Assembly: GCF_007830315.1 (NCBI RefSeq)
Contig: NZ_VLKJ01000002.1
Location: 310,001-374,000, forward strand
Direction of reading: 5' to 3'
DNA length: 64,000 bases
From: Novosphingobium taihuense
GTDB taxonomy: Bacteria > Pseudomonadota > Alphaproteobacteria > Sphingomonadales > Sphingomonadaceae
Numbering within the stretch: position 1 is the first letter of the stretch; every line of letters begins with the position of its first letter. The translations under genes and the position numbers were made by a program. Positions 37,443-46,556 of the stretch are shown piece after piece. Under the pieces are notes generated by a model. That model ran no database searches, was not told the origin of the DNA, and worked only from the letters and a program-made list of their open reading frames with translations.

Positions 37443-38744
37443 TCAGAGGCCAAGCCGGTCGCGCATAGCGTACCAGAGAGAGCCCAGGATCGTCAGAGGA
37501 ACGCGGAAGTGCCGCCCGCCGGGGAATGGATAGTGGGGAAGGCTTGCGAAGATATCAAAGCGTTCCATCTGTCCGCCGATCGCTTCGGAAAGCAGACGTC
37601 CAAGCAACTGGGTTGTGGTCACGCCGTGCCCGGAATCGCCATGGGAAAACCACACGTTGCTCGAAAGGCGACCGATCTGCGGCATCCGATTGAGTGTTAG
37701 AGCAAACTTGCCGCTCCACGCGTGATCGAGCCGCACCCCACGCAATTGCGGGAACGTCTTGAGCAGGCCCGGCAAGATACGCCCCTCGATGCTGGCCGGA
37801 TCCCCTCCGCCATAGACGACGCCGCCTCCGAACAGAATTCGGCCATCTGCGGTGCGGCGGAAGTAGTCGAGAATGTAGTTTGCGTCCTCGACGCAGGTAT
37901 TGGCAGGCAGCAGCTCCTCGGCGAGCCCGCCCAGAGGTTCGGTCGTTACGACCTGGCTGGAAACTGGCATGATCCGGGCTGTCAGTTCGGGCTTTGCGTC
38001 ACCGAGATAGGCATTGCCGCACAACAGTAGGGTGTCGCAGGTCATGCAGCCTTGCGCGGTCTCGATCATCGGGCGGGCGCCTTCGGTAATCTTCAGCACG
38101 CGGCTGTTCTCGAATATCCGGCCGCCCATTGCCTCAAACGCCGCCGCTTCGCCCAAGACGTAGTTCAGCGGGTGAAAGTGTCCACCAAGCGGATCAACCA
38201 TCGCGCCGACATAGCGATGGCTGGACACGATCTGTTGCAGGCCATCCCCTTCGATCATTTGCATGCCCGGGTGGCCATAACTTGCCCATACTGCAGCCTG
38301 CCCTTCCAGCCAACGCATCTGCTTGGGCGTCAGCGCCACGACGGCAGAACGGTCAACCAGATCGCAGGCAATGCCGAAGCGCGCGACACGCTCCCTGATG
38401 ATGGCACTGCCTTCCAGCGCGACCGAAGCAAGATCACGCGCGCGATCTTCGCCCAGTTTTGCGGCAAGGAAATCCAGCGGACGGCTGTAACCGTTGATCA
38501 GTTGCCCACCATTGCGGCCTGACGCGCCGAAGCCGACGCGCTGATCCTCGACGATGGCCACACTGAAGCCGCGCTGCACCAGTTCGAGTGCTGCCGACAG
38601 ACCGGTGAAGCCACCGCCGACGATGCAGATGTCAAACGAATGACTGCCCTTCAGCGCGATTCGGTCAGGAGCGGGATTGGCGCTCGACGCATAATAGCTC
38701 GGCATTGCGGCGTAGGCCCTGACGGACGACGCATTCACATTCAT
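37443..38744 (-). CDS. PuuB-like FAD-dependent gamma-glutamylputrescine oxidase
   Basis: A 433-residue FAD amine oxidase of the DAO family. The N-terminus (MPSYYASSANP, DICIVGGGFTGLSAALELV, GFGASGRNGGQLINGYSR; short quotes) parallels E. coli PuuB, which oxidises gamma-glutamylputrescine to the aldehyde. The C-terminal SHGDSGHGVTTTQLLG is the usual FAD-binding end. The ATG at 38744 has AGGAAG six bases upstream and is preferred to an upstream TTG. A partial TGTGATC motif lies about 60 bases upstream. Neighbouring PuuD- and PuuA-like genes support the assignment. Confidence 0.84.
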   Translation of the reverse strand: MNVNASSVRAYAAMPSYYASSANPAPDRIALKGSHSFDICIVGGGFTGLSAALELVQRGFSVAIVEDQRVGFGASGRNGGQLINGYSRPLDFLAAKLGEDRARDLASVALEGSAIIRERVARFGIACDLVDRSAVVALTPKQMRWLEGQAAVWASYGHPGMQMIEGDGLQQIVSSHRYVGAMVDPLGGHFHPLNYVLGEAAAFEAMGGRIFENSRVLKITEGARPMIETAQGCMTCDTLLLCGNAYLGDAKPELTARIMPVSSQVVTTEPLGGLAEELLPANTCVEDANYILDYFRRTADGRILFGGGVVYGGGDPASIEGRILPGLLKTFPQLRGVRLDHAWSGKFALTLNRMPQIGRLSSNVWFSHGDSGHGVTTTQLLGRLLSEAIGGQMERFDIFASLPHYPFPGGRHFRVPLTILGSLWYAMRDRLGL

Positions 38745-38803
38745 CTGAGACTTCCTGGGCAATCTGGCGTGATTTGATGACGAGGCTTTTGCGCTCCTCT
38801 ATC

Positions 38804-38813
38804 TGTGATCTCA
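38804..38813. promoter_or_regulatory. Imperfect TGTGATCTCA operator-like site upstream of puuB-like gene
   Basis: TGTGATCTCATATTTCAG matches the site at 49962 (TGTGATCACATATTTGCAG) closely but with one arm base changed. It lies in the divergent region between the PuuB-like gene and the permease gene. This is a weaker member of the GntR-type set. Confidence 0.4.
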
Positions 38814-38999
38814 TATTTCAGCGGACAACGATTGTCCATAACAAAGCCTGCACTAAGAAAAGGTAGATATGGGTTCTTGCGTGGGATCGCAGATTGCGCA
38901 ATGTGTGCACGCGCTGCAGATCTGGATCGATCAGGCAGATCGGCAAAGCCAAGGCAACGGTAATGGTCTGCGGACAGGTTGCCGCAACGGGGAGCACGA

Positions 39000-40526
39000 A
39001 TGGCAGAGGTCACAGAGGCCAAGACGCAATATGCGGCCAAGGATGGCAAAGGTCTTGCCGGAAACAGCGTTGGCCTGATCGGAGCCATCGTGATCGGCGT
39101 GTCGTGCGTTGCGCCGGCTTATACGCTGACGGCTGCGCTTGGGCCTATTGTCTCGGTGGTAGGCTTACAGACTCCCGCGATCCTGCTGATCGGCTTTCTC
39201 CCGATGCTGCTTGTGGCCATGGGCTATCGCGAACTGAACCGGGCAGTCCCAGACAACGGCACATCCTTTACCTGGGCAACTCTGGCATTCGGGCCTTATG
39301 TGGGCTGGCTCGCAGGATGGGGACTGGTCGCATCGACGGTTCTGGTCCTCTCGAACAGTGCGGGGATCGCGGTCGACTTCTTCTATCTGATGCTGGCACA
39401 GGCATTCTCGGCGCCAGGGATCGCGGCCTTGTCGGCCGACAAGTACATCAATGTTGCCACCTGCCTCGCCTTCATGGGAGCGGCTGCATTCATTTCCTAT
39501 CGGGGTATGCACACCACTAAGGTCGTGCAATATCTGCTGGTGGGCTTGCAGGTGATTGTCATGGCTGGCTTTGGCATTACTGCCCTGGTCAAGGCACAGG
39601 CGGGCCTTGCTTTCGATTACACGCCGATTCAGGCAGAATGGTTCAATCCCTTCGCTGTCACCACAGCCGGAGCGATTGCTGCGGGATTGTCTCTTTCGAT
39701 CTTCATCTTCTGGGGGTGGGACGTCACCCTGACGATGAACGAGGAGACCGAGGATGCCGCGCGCAATCCGGGCCTTGCCGCAGCGTTGACTGTGGGCGTG
39801 ACCATGCTGCTCTACGTGCTGGCATCTGTCGCCTCGATCGCGTTTGCAGGCACCGGAACCACAGGCGTCGGCATGGGCAGCGCAGACGTGCAGCGCAACG
39901 TCTTCCTTGCCCTCGCGCCTGCTGTTTTCGGGTCGGCCAGTGTCGCCATGGCCATTGCGGTGCTGTGCAGTTCGGCAGCATCCCTGCAATCTACCATGGT
40001 GAGCCCATCGCGCACCCTTCTGGCGATGAGCCACTATGGCGCCATGCCGAAGCAATTCGCGCAGATCAGCTCCCGCTATCGTACGCCGTATGTCGGCATC
40101 TTCGCTTCTTCGATCGTGTCTTCGGTCTTCTATGCGGTGATGCGCTTCATCTCCGAGCACGTGCTGTGGGACACGATAACGGCACTCGGCATCATGATCT
40201 GCTTCTACTATTCAATCACCGCGTTGAGCGTGGTGTGGTACTTCCGGGCAAGCTGGTTCAGTTCATTCGGCGCATTCCTGAACCGGTTGCTGATGCCGCT
40301 GGTCGGTGGCGTTGTGCTCGGCGCGCTTTTCTTCCGTACCGTGTCAGACAGCCTTGACCCCGATTTCGGCAGTGGGTCGCATCTGGGCGGCGTTGGTCTG
40401 GTGTTCGTGATCGGTCTTGTGATCTTCGGCCTTGGTCTTCTGGCAATGTTGGCTATGCTGGTGCGCAACCCTGCGTTTTTCAGAAACGGGGCTGCGCAAA
40501 TGCGGGCCGAACAGGAGCGTCGCTGA
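39000..40526 (+). CDS. APC-family amino acid/polyamine permease
   Basis: A 508-residue APC transporter with about 12 membrane helices: GLAGNSVGLIGAIVIGVSCVAPAYTLT (in part), then FWGWDVTLTMNEETEDAARNPG, a typical APC loop. A strong GGGGAG precedes the ATG at 39000; the frame open to 38979 is not needed. It most likely imports putrescine, GABA or a related amine for the PuuA/PuuB/PuuD enzymes next to it. Confidence 0.86.
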   Translation: MAEVTEAKTQYAAKDGKGLAGNSVGLIGAIVIGVSCVAPAYTLTAALGPIVSVVGLQTPAILLIGFLPMLLVAMGYRELNRAVPDNGTSFTWATLAFGPYVGWLAGWGLVASTVLVLSNSAGIAVDFFYLMLAQAFSAPGIAALSADKYINVATCLAFMGAAAFISYRGMHTTKVVQYLLVGLQVIVMAGFGITALVKAQAGLAFDYTPIQAEWFNPFAVTTAGAIAAGLSLSIFIFWGWDVTLTMNEETEDAARNPGLAAALTVGVTMLLYVLASVASIAFAGTGTTGVGMGSADVQRNVFLALAPAVFGSASVAMAIAVLCSSAASLQSTMVSPSRTLLAMSHYGAMPKQFAQISSRYRTPYVGIFASSIVSSVFYAVMRFISEHVLWDTITALGIMICFYYSITALSVVWYFRASWFSSFGAFLNRLLMPLVGGVVLGALFFRTVSDSLDPDFGSGSHLGGVGLVFVIGLVIFGLGLLAMLAMLVRNPAFFRNGAAQMRAEQERR

Positions 40527-40555
40527 GAGCTGCTGCTGGCAGCAATCTTTCGGGA

Positions 40556-41347
40556 TCAGGCCGGTAGTGCGGAGGTGATCTTGGGCAAGGCATCACCCCG
40601 CATCGCAGCGCCTAGCGCAGCGAAGAACCAGTGAGACTGCGGATTAGTGGCAAAGTCCCATTCGGGGTGCCATTGCACGGCCATGACGCAAGTGCTGGCT
40701 GATATCTGGCTGAAGGCCTCCACGAGACTGTCGTCGGCCATAGCTTCGACCTGCAATCCATTGCCCAATCGCTCAATGCCCTGAAAGTGCACGGAGTTGA
40801 CGGTGGCATGGCCGGTCTGCCAGCATTGTGCCAGAACCCCGCCATCAGTGAGTTCAACTTGATGGCTTTGCGCAAACATCTCCTCGAGGGAGGCCGTGTC
40901 GGGGGCGTGGTGCTGCACTTCGCCATGGGGCAAATCGCAAAGCTTGCCGCCAAACAGGACATTGAGCTCCTGAAATCCGCGGCAGATGCCAAAGACTGGC
41001 TTTCCGGCTTCGACCATCTGTGCGGCGAGCCGCAGGCTGGTGGCATCGCGTGCCGGATCGAACGGACCATTGCCGTCCGCTTTGCCATAACGCGCTGGCA
41101 TCATGTTCGATGTGCTGCCTGTCAGCAGGAGGCCGTCCAGCCTGCGCGATAATCCGACGCTTGCCGAAACGTCTTCCATGGCCGGGACAAGAACGATGTC
41201 CGCATCACAGACGGCTGCTGGGGCCTGTACATAGCGATCGATAACGCGATGAATTTGCTCTCCCTCGAACTCGCGCTGACAGCAGCCGATGCCCAGCAGG
41301 GGCCGGCTTGCGCTAGAGGCGGGATCAAAGGCTCGTATCATGGACAT
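40556..41347 (-). CDS. PuuD-like gamma-glutamyl-GABA hydrolase (class I glutamine amidotransferase)
   Basis: A 263-residue glutamine-hydrolase fold of the gamma-glutamyl-gamma-aminobutyrate hydrolase type. The catalytic cysteine is in FGICRGFQELNV and the His-Glu pair in VQWHPEWDFA. GLLLTGSTSNMMPARYG and NSVHFQGIERLG also match PuuD. It would release GABA and glutamate in the last PuuD step. It converges on the permease gene with about 30 bases between, and a TGTGATCACT site lies 18 bases upstream of its start. Confidence 0.85.
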   Translation of the reverse strand: MSMIRAFDPASSASRPLLGIGCCQREFEGEQIHRVIDRYVQAPAAVCDADIVLVPAMEDVSASVGLSRRLDGLLLTGSTSNMMPARYGKADGNGPFDPARDATSLRLAAQMVEAGKPVFGICRGFQELNVLFGGKLCDLPHGEVQHHAPDTASLEEMFAQSHQVELTDGGVLAQCWQTGHATVNSVHFQGIERLGNGLQVEAMADDSLVEAFSQISASTCVMAVQWHPEWDFATNPQSHWFFAALGAAMRGDALPKITSALPA

Positions 41348-41364
41348 CCGCTTGCACCGAAATG

Positions 41365-41374
41365 TGTGATCACT
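41365..41374. promoter_or_regulatory. TGTGATCACT operator upstream of puuD-like gene
   Basis: The GTGATCAC core (41366-41373) is one of five near-identical sites in this window. It lies in the divergent region between the PuuD-like and PuuA-like genes, 18 bases before the PuuD-like start on the minus strand. Confidence 0.6.
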
Positions 41375-41519
41375 GAATTGCTCTTAACTTACCGAAGTGA
41401 CAAATCTGTGCAAGCTAACTGGTGCTGAAGGCCCAAGCTGGCGCGCCGAAAGATGGTAATTTCTGCATGCGAGAGCTGGTTGTTCAAAGTGCGCTGGACA
41501 GGTCAAGCCAGATTCAATA

Positions 41520-41529
41520 TGTGATCACA
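41520..41529. promoter_or_regulatory. TGTGATCACA operator abutting the puuA-like start codon
   Basis: A perfect 10-base palindrome ending two bases before the ATG at 41532. There is no Shine-Dalgarno between, so binding would cover the translation start region. It suggests a leaderless or very short-leader mRNA repressed directly by the regulator. Confidence 0.6.
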
Positions 41530-41531
41530 CT

Positions 41532-42866
41532 ATGCATGAAACGAACGTCAGCTTCACCGATTGGCTTGCGCAGAACCCGAAGATCACGCGCATCGAAGCA
41601 TTCCTTGCCGACATCAATGGTGCGCCAAAGGGTAAATGGCTTGAACGCGACAAGGCGCAGGCGCTGGAGGCCAAAGGGCTGCCGATGCCGCTCTCGGTTT
41701 TCGCGCAGGACGCTTGGGGTTGCGATGTTCCGGCAGCCGGCCTGGCCTTCGGCACGGGTGATCCAGATGGTCTTTGCCAAGCTGTGTCCGGGCGGTTTGC
41801 GCAGGCGCCCTGGCTAGGCGAAGGTTGCGCACAATTGCTGATCGAGATGAAGGCGGGCGATGCGCCCGCCGATGCCGATCCACGCGGCGCACTGCAACGT
41901 GTGCTTGCGCGCTACGCCGCACGGGGGTTGGTGCCGGTGGTAGCGACCGAGTTGGAGTTTTATCTTTACAAGCTGGAGAACGGCTTGCCGGTGCCGCCTG
42001 ATGGCAACCCGCGCCGCAACGACACGCTTTCGACCGTGCCTCTGGCCCGCCATGGTGCACTGTTTGATGCGATCTTTGCTGCAGCGTCTGCGCTTGGCAT
42101 CCCTGCCGATGGCCTGATCAGCGAAGCAGGGCCCGGCCAGTTCGAAGTCAATCTGCTGCACCGCGCCGATGCGCTTGCCGCAGCGGACGACGCGATTCTG
42201 CTGCGACGCCTGATCCGGGATATCGCCCGCAGCCATGGCCTTGGCGCAACCTTCATGGCCAAACCCTATGCAGATGCATCTGGCAGCGGGATGCACATCC
42301 ATGCAAGCCTGCTCGATTCCGCCGGAATCAACGTGCTAGCGCAAGGCGACGGACAGCCCAGCGATGTCCTGCATCATGCAGTAGCGGGCCTTTTGCGGGC
42401 GATGCCAGAGACGATGCTGGCCTTCGCACCGAACGCCAACTCGTTCCGCCGCATCCGACCCGATGCCCACGCCCCGATATCGGCTGGCTGGGGCGTTGAC
42501 GATCGTTCGGCTGCAGTGCGCGTCATTGTAGCCGATGCTAAGTCTACCCGGATCGAACACCGTATCTCTGGCGCAGACGCAAATCCCTACATCACGCTTG
42601 CGGCCATGCTGGGGGCGATGATCGAAGGGATCGAAGCGGGAGAGATGCCGCCGTCCGCACAGGATCCGATGCAACCCGGTTCGGGCGAGCGCCTGCCGAT
42701 TGAATGGGGTGCCGCAATCGACCGTATGGCCGGTTCGACTTTGGCCGCGAGCATTCTGGGCGAGCGATTTCGCGACATCTTCATCGCTTGCAAGCGGCAA
42801 GACCGCGATGAATTCCTCAATCGGATCAGCAGGTTCGAATACGATACCTATCTGTCTCTGCTTTAA
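41532..42866 (+). CDS. PuuA-like gamma-glutamyl-amine synthetase (glutamine synthetase family)
   Basis: A 444-residue ligase of the glutamine synthetase family. Metal and ATP motifs seen are ATELEFYL, SEAGPGQFEVNL, FMAKPYADASGSGMHIHAS (in part), APNANSFRRI and RIEHRISGADANPY. PuuA-type enzymes join glutamate to putrescine or other amines. The open frame starts at the ATG just after the operator. Its 3' end overlaps the convergent GntR gene by four bases. It could instead act on ethanolamine or another amine; the PuuB and PuuD neighbours favour putrescine. Confidence 0.84.
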   Translation: MHETNVSFTDWLAQNPKITRIEAFLADINGAPKGKWLERDKAQALEAKGLPMPLSVFAQDAWGCDVPAAGLAFGTGDPDGLCQAVSGRFAQAPWLGEGCAQLLIEMKAGDAPADADPRGALQRVLARYAARGLVPVVATELEFYLYKLENGLPVPPDGNPRRNDTLSTVPLARHGALFDAIFAAASALGIPADGLISEAGPGQFEVNLLHRADALAAADDAILLRRLIRDIARSHGLGATFMAKPYADASGSGMHIHASLLDSAGINVLAQGDGQPSDVLHHAVAGLLRAMPETMLAFAPNANSFRRIRPDAHAPISAGWGVDDRSAAVRVIVADAKSTRIEHRISGADANPYITLAAMLGAMIEGIEAGEMPPSAQDPMQPGSGERLPIEWGAAIDRMAGSTLAASILGERFRDIFIACKRQDRDEFLNRISRFEYDTYLSLL

Positions 42867-43567
42867 GCGGAAAGGTTCAAGCGGTCCCAGTCTGCCATCA
42901 GGCTCGAACAATCGCCGATGTCTGCCTGGATTGCGGCCTCGACCGCGACCGGGTCTGATGCGGCGATGGCGTCAGTGGCGGCCTGGTGCTGGTCAATCAT
43001 GTTGGCGGTGCCGTAACGACCATAGACCACGCGCATGAAGGGGCCAAATTGCATCCACAGGCTTTCGATCATGCGGTTGGCTATCGGCATCTGTGCCGCC
43101 GAATAGATCAACGAATGGAAGCGGAAGTTCGATTCCATGTAACCCGTGACATCTCCATCCCGCAGCGCATTATTCGTCGCCGCATCGGCCTGACGGATCA
43201 GGCGCAGACGTTCGGCCGTTATGTGCGGCAACGCTGCCACCGCCATCATCGGTTCAAGCAGCAGCCGCAGAGCCATGATTTCGCCGAAGCGCTCGACCGT
43301 CATCTTCGGCACGGTGACCGCCCGTTTCGACCGAATCTGTAACGCACCTTCATTCGCTATGCGAGACAAGGCATCGCGCACCGGCATCTGGCTGACATTG
43401 AGCTGCTGGGCGAGGCCTCGTGTCGAAATGCCGACGCCAGGGGCAATCTTGCCGGTGATCAGCCTGAACCGCAGATCTTCATAAACCTGTTCGCGCAAGG
43501 ATGGCGCGAACTCGGTTTCGTCATCGTCTGGTTCTTGCCCGACCGACAGTGCGTCTTCTGGCTTCAT
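42863..43567 (-). CDS. GntR-family regulator, FCD domain (GntR-1)
   Basis: A 234-residue GntR/FadR-type protein: an N-terminal winged helix (GISTRGLAQQLNVSQMPVRDALSRI, quoted in part) and a C-terminal FCD ligand domain with helix histidines (NFRFHSLIY and IDQHQAATDA) that bind metal. GAGGGCC precedes the ATG. It sits between the PuuA-like gene (convergent) and gabD, and is a strong candidate for the TGTGATCACA sites. A second GntR of the same type is at 50083. Confidence 0.87.
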   Translation of the reverse strand: MKPEDALSVGQEPDDDETEFAPSLREQVYEDLRFRLITGKIAPGVGISTRGLAQQLNVSQMPVRDALSRIANEGALQIRSKRAVTVPKMTVERFGEIMALRLLLEPMMAVAALPHITAERLRLIRQADAATNNALRDGDVTGYMESNFRFHSLIYSAAQMPIANRMIESLWMQFGPFMRVVYGRYGTANMIDQHQAATDAIAASDPVAVEAAIQADIGDCSSLMADWDRLNLSA

Positions 43568-43649
43568 TGCGGCCCTCGAACGGTTCCAGATCTGTTCACG
43601 ACAGTGATCCTAGATGAGGACGCCGAACAAGTGAAGCCTTGGATAACCG

Positions 43650-43681
43650 AGATACTGCCCGTTCGAGTACGGGCAGTATCT
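43650..43681. terminator. Hairpin downstream of gabD
   Basis: A perfect 13-base stem, AGATACTGCCCGT/ACGGGCAGTATCT, with a 6-base loop lies immediately after the gabD stop (43688 on the minus strand). It is a likely terminator or mRNA-protecting structure for the gabTD operon, though it lacks a T run. Confidence 0.5.
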
Positions 43682-43687
43682 GGGATG

Positions 43688-45169
43688 TTAGAGCCCGAGG
43701 CAGGTCAACTTGATATCGAGGTAATCATCCATTCCGAAGGATGACCCTTCGCGGCCGAGGCCAGATTCTTTCACACCGCCGAACGGTGCAGCTTCGGTGG
43801 AGATCAGGCCAGTGTTCAGCCCGACCATGCCGTATGCAAGCGCTTCGGGCATGCGCCAGCTGCGTGCAAGGTCCTGGGTATAGACATAAGCCGCGAGACC
43901 TGCGTCGGTATCGTTAGCGATGCGGATGGCTTCGTCTTCCGTCTCGAAGCGGATGAGCCCAGCGACGGGTGCAAAGGTTTCTTCCCTGCACAGCAGGGCA
44001 TCGCGCGGAACATCCGCGATGACCGTCGGTGCGAAGAAATTCCCGTCAGCAAGCGCGCCTTCGATCAGACGGGTGCCGCCTGCCAGAAGACGGCCACCGC
44101 GGCTGACGGCATCATCGACATGGGCCTGCGCCTTGGCCAGTGCCCGGCTGTCAATCAGAGGGCCTTGATCTGTTGGACCGGCCAGGCCAGGTCCGACCCG
44201 AAATGTTCGGACCCGGTCAGCCAGACGAACAGCGAAATCATCGTGCACGCCCGATTGCACAAGGATCCTGTTTGCGCAGACGCAAGTCTGCCCAGCGTTG
44301 CGGAACTTCGATGCTAGCGCGCCTTCGATTGCCGCATCTATATCGGCATCGTCGAATACGATGAACGGCGCATTGCCTCCGAGTTCGAGCGATACCCGCT
44401 TTACGGTTCCAGCACACCTTGCCGCCAGCAACTTGCCAACCGCAGTGCTGCCGGTGAAGGTGAACTTGCGCACCCGCTTGTCACCGGTGAGTACGTCCCC
44501 GATGGCTGGCGCATCACCCATCACGACGTTGAACACGCCGCGAGGAACACCTGCTTCCTCGCTCAGCCGAGCAAGCGCCAGAGCCGAGAGCGGGGTGAGT
44601 TCGGACGGTTTGACGACGATCGTGCAACCCGCCGCCAAAGCAGGTCCGGCCTTGCGCGTGATCATCGCAAGTGGGAAGTTCCACGGCGTTACGGCTGCAA
44701 CGACACCTACCGGGCTTTTCCGGACGAGAAGGCGACGGTCTGAGGCGTGGGGCGAAAGCAGGGCACCGGTGACGCGGCGCGCTTCCTCGGCGAACCATTC
44801 GAGAAAGCTTGCGGCATAGGCGACTTCGCCCGAGGCCTCGGCAAGTGGCTTGCCCTGTTCGGCCGTCATCAGCCAGGCCAGTGCTTCGCGGTGTTCGAGC
44901 ATGAGCTCCGCCCAGCGCCGGAGGATGGCGCCACGCTCCTTGCCTGTTTGTCCTGCCCATGCACCTTGTGCGCGGTGGGCAGCGGTCACGGCCAGTCGCG
45001 TTTCCTCGGCACCGAACAGGGGAACCTTGCCGACAAGAGATCCGTCAGCCGGGTTCAGCACCTCAATGGTCCGTAGACCGTGCACCCACGCGCCATCAAT
45101 GTAGGCTGCATCGCGCAGCAGGTCTTGCGCAGCAGTACGCATATCGGAACGATCCAGTACCAGTTCCAT
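43688..45169 (-). CDS. gabD: Succinate-semialdehyde dehydrogenase
   Basis: A 493-residue aldehyde dehydrogenase with the GabD-type AEQGKPLAEA, SFLEWFAEEARR, FTGSTAVGKLL, ELGGNAPFIVFDDAD, the catalytic Cys in FRNAGQTCVCANR, and the C-terminal GREGSSFGMDDYLDIKL. It oxidises succinate semialdehyde to succinate. Its ATG (45169) overlaps the gabT stop by one base (TGATG), so it is translationally coupled. No separate PuuC gene is present, so it may also accept gamma-glutamyl-aminobutyraldehyde. Confidence 0.9.
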   Translation of the reverse strand: MELVLDRSDMRTAAQDLLRDAAYIDGAWVHGLRTIEVLNPADGSLVGKVPLFGAEETRLAVTAAHRAQGAWAGQTGKERGAILRRWAELMLEHREALAWLMTAEQGKPLAEASGEVAYAASFLEWFAEEARRVTGALLSPHASDRRLLVRKSPVGVVAAVTPWNFPLAMITRKAGPALAAGCTIVVKPSELTPLSALALARLSEEAGVPRGVFNVVMGDAPAIGDVLTGDKRVRKFTFTGSTAVGKLLAARCAGTVKRVSLELGGNAPFIVFDDADIDAAIEGALASKFRNAGQTCVCANRILVQSGVHDDFAVRLADRVRTFRVGPGLAGPTDQGPLIDSRALAKAQAHVDDAVSRGGRLLAGGTRLIEGALADGNFFAPTVIADVPRDALLCREETFAPVAGLIRFETEDEAIRIANDTDAGLAAYVYTQDLARSWRMPEALAYGMVGLNTGLISTEAAPFGGVKESGLGREGSSFGMDDYLDIKLTCLGL

Positions 45170-46452
45170 CACGCTGCCTCGGTCACGCAGGCAAGAGCAT
45201 CGGCCATGATGGCAAGTCCCTCGTCAATGATGTCGTCGCTCGCGGTCAAAGGCACCAGGATGCGGATCGTCTGCCCGCGCGTGCCGCATGTGAGCAGGAC
45301 GAGCCCGCGGTCCAGGGCTGCGCTGGCAACCCGCTTGGCCGTGGTGCCATCGGCAACGCCGACGGGATCGGGAACATCGAAGGCGACCATTGCGCCGGGG
45401 CCGCGAAGGCCGGTGATGTCTACGGTATCGTTTCGCGCCGCCGCTGCTTCCACTGCAGTCCGGATCCGGGCGCCAATCTGGTTGGCCCGGTCGTTCAGCT
45501 GTTCATCTTCGATCACATCGAGCACGGCGAGTGCCGCAGCGACGGCGATCGGCGATCCGGCATAAGTTCCGCCAAGGCCGCCCGGACCAATGGCATCCAT
45601 CACTTCGGCCCGGCCGATGACGCCGGCGAGCGGGAAGCCGCCAGCGAGCGACTTGGCAACTGTAACCAGATCCGGCTTGACCGGCTGATGTTCGATGCCG
45701 AACATCCTGCCGGTGCGGGCAAAACCCGACTGCACCTCATCAGCGATGATCATCATGCCCCATTGCTCGCGAAGGCGGGCAAGCGCCTGATAGAGTTCGG
45801 GATCTGGCATGTGGAAGCCGCCTTCGCCTTGCACCGGTTCGATGATGAACGCAGCGATACGTTCCGGTTCGATGTCTGCTGCGAAGAGGAAGTCGAGGGC
45901 GCGCAGTGTCTCGTCGAGGGTTACGCCATTCGTCGGCGACGGCAGCGGTACATGATAGATCTCTGCCGGAAATGGCCCAAGTCCACGCTTGTAGGGATTG
46001 ACCTTGCCGGTCATCGCCGATGACAGCAGGGTTCGCCCGTGGAAACCACCGGCAAAGGCGATGATGCCCGGTCGGCCCGTGGCGGCACGGGCGATCTTCA
46101 CGGCGTTCTCGGTCGCCTCAGCTCCTGTGGTAAAGAAGATCGTCTTGGCATCACCTTCGACCGGCGCGATCGCGTTCAGCCGCTCTGCGAGTTCGATGTA
46201 GGGCTCATAGGCCATGACCTGAAACGCCGTGTGGGTGTAGGCGCGCAGCTGCTGTTCTACCGCCGCCACGACGCGAGGATGGCGGTGTCCGACGTTGAGC
46301 ACTGCGATTCCACCAGCAAAATCGACGTAGCGCTTTCCTTCGACATCCCAGATTTCGGCATTCTCGGCTCTTGCGGCAAAGACGGGCGTCGCGGTGGAAA
46401 CGCCACGCGGCACCGCATTGGCCCGACGGGTGAGGAGGGTCTGGTTCTTCAT
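45169..46452 (-). CDS. gabT: 4-aminobutyrate aminotransferase
   Basis: A 427-residue class III PLP aminotransferase with FTTGAEATENAVKIAR, GGFHGRTLLSSA, IIADEVQSGFARTGR, TVAKSLAGGFPLAG (PLP lysine) and GLRGPGAMVAF. These match the GabT family. It transfers the amino group of GABA to 2-oxoglutarate, and gabD directly follows. The LysR gene is divergent from it with about 100 bases between. No strong Shine-Dalgarno is seen. Confidence 0.9.
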   Translation of the reverse strand: MKNQTLLTRRANAVPRGVSTATPVFAARAENAEIWDVEGKRYVDFAGGIAVLNVGHRHPRVVAAVEQQLRAYTHTAFQVMAYEPYIELAERLNAIAPVEGDAKTIFFTTGAEATENAVKIARAATGRPGIIAFAGGFHGRTLLSSAMTGKVNPYKRGLGPFPAEIYHVPLPSPTNGVTLDETLRALDFLFAADIEPERIAAFIIEPVQGEGGFHMPDPELYQALARLREQWGMMIIADEVQSGFARTGRMFGIEHQPVKPDLVTVAKSLAGGFPLAGVIGRAEVMDAIGPGGLGGTYAGSPIAVAAALAVLDVIEDEQLNDRANQIGARIRTAVEAAAARNDTVDITGLRGPGAMVAFDVPDPVGVADGTTAKRVASAALDRGLVLLTCGTRGQTIRILVPLTASDDIIDEGLAIMADALACVTEAA

Positions 46453-46556
46453 GACGCGTTGCTTTCGGCAGGGAAGGTCTGCTTCGACCCTAGGGCGCGC
46501 ATGACCCTCGCGGGAGGCGCCTTGCGCAGCAGGGGTGGTAACGCTAGGTCACCAGT

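Noticed and set aside
44959..46023. 354-residue plus-strand ORF
   Set aside because: Antisense of gabD and gabT, both well supported.
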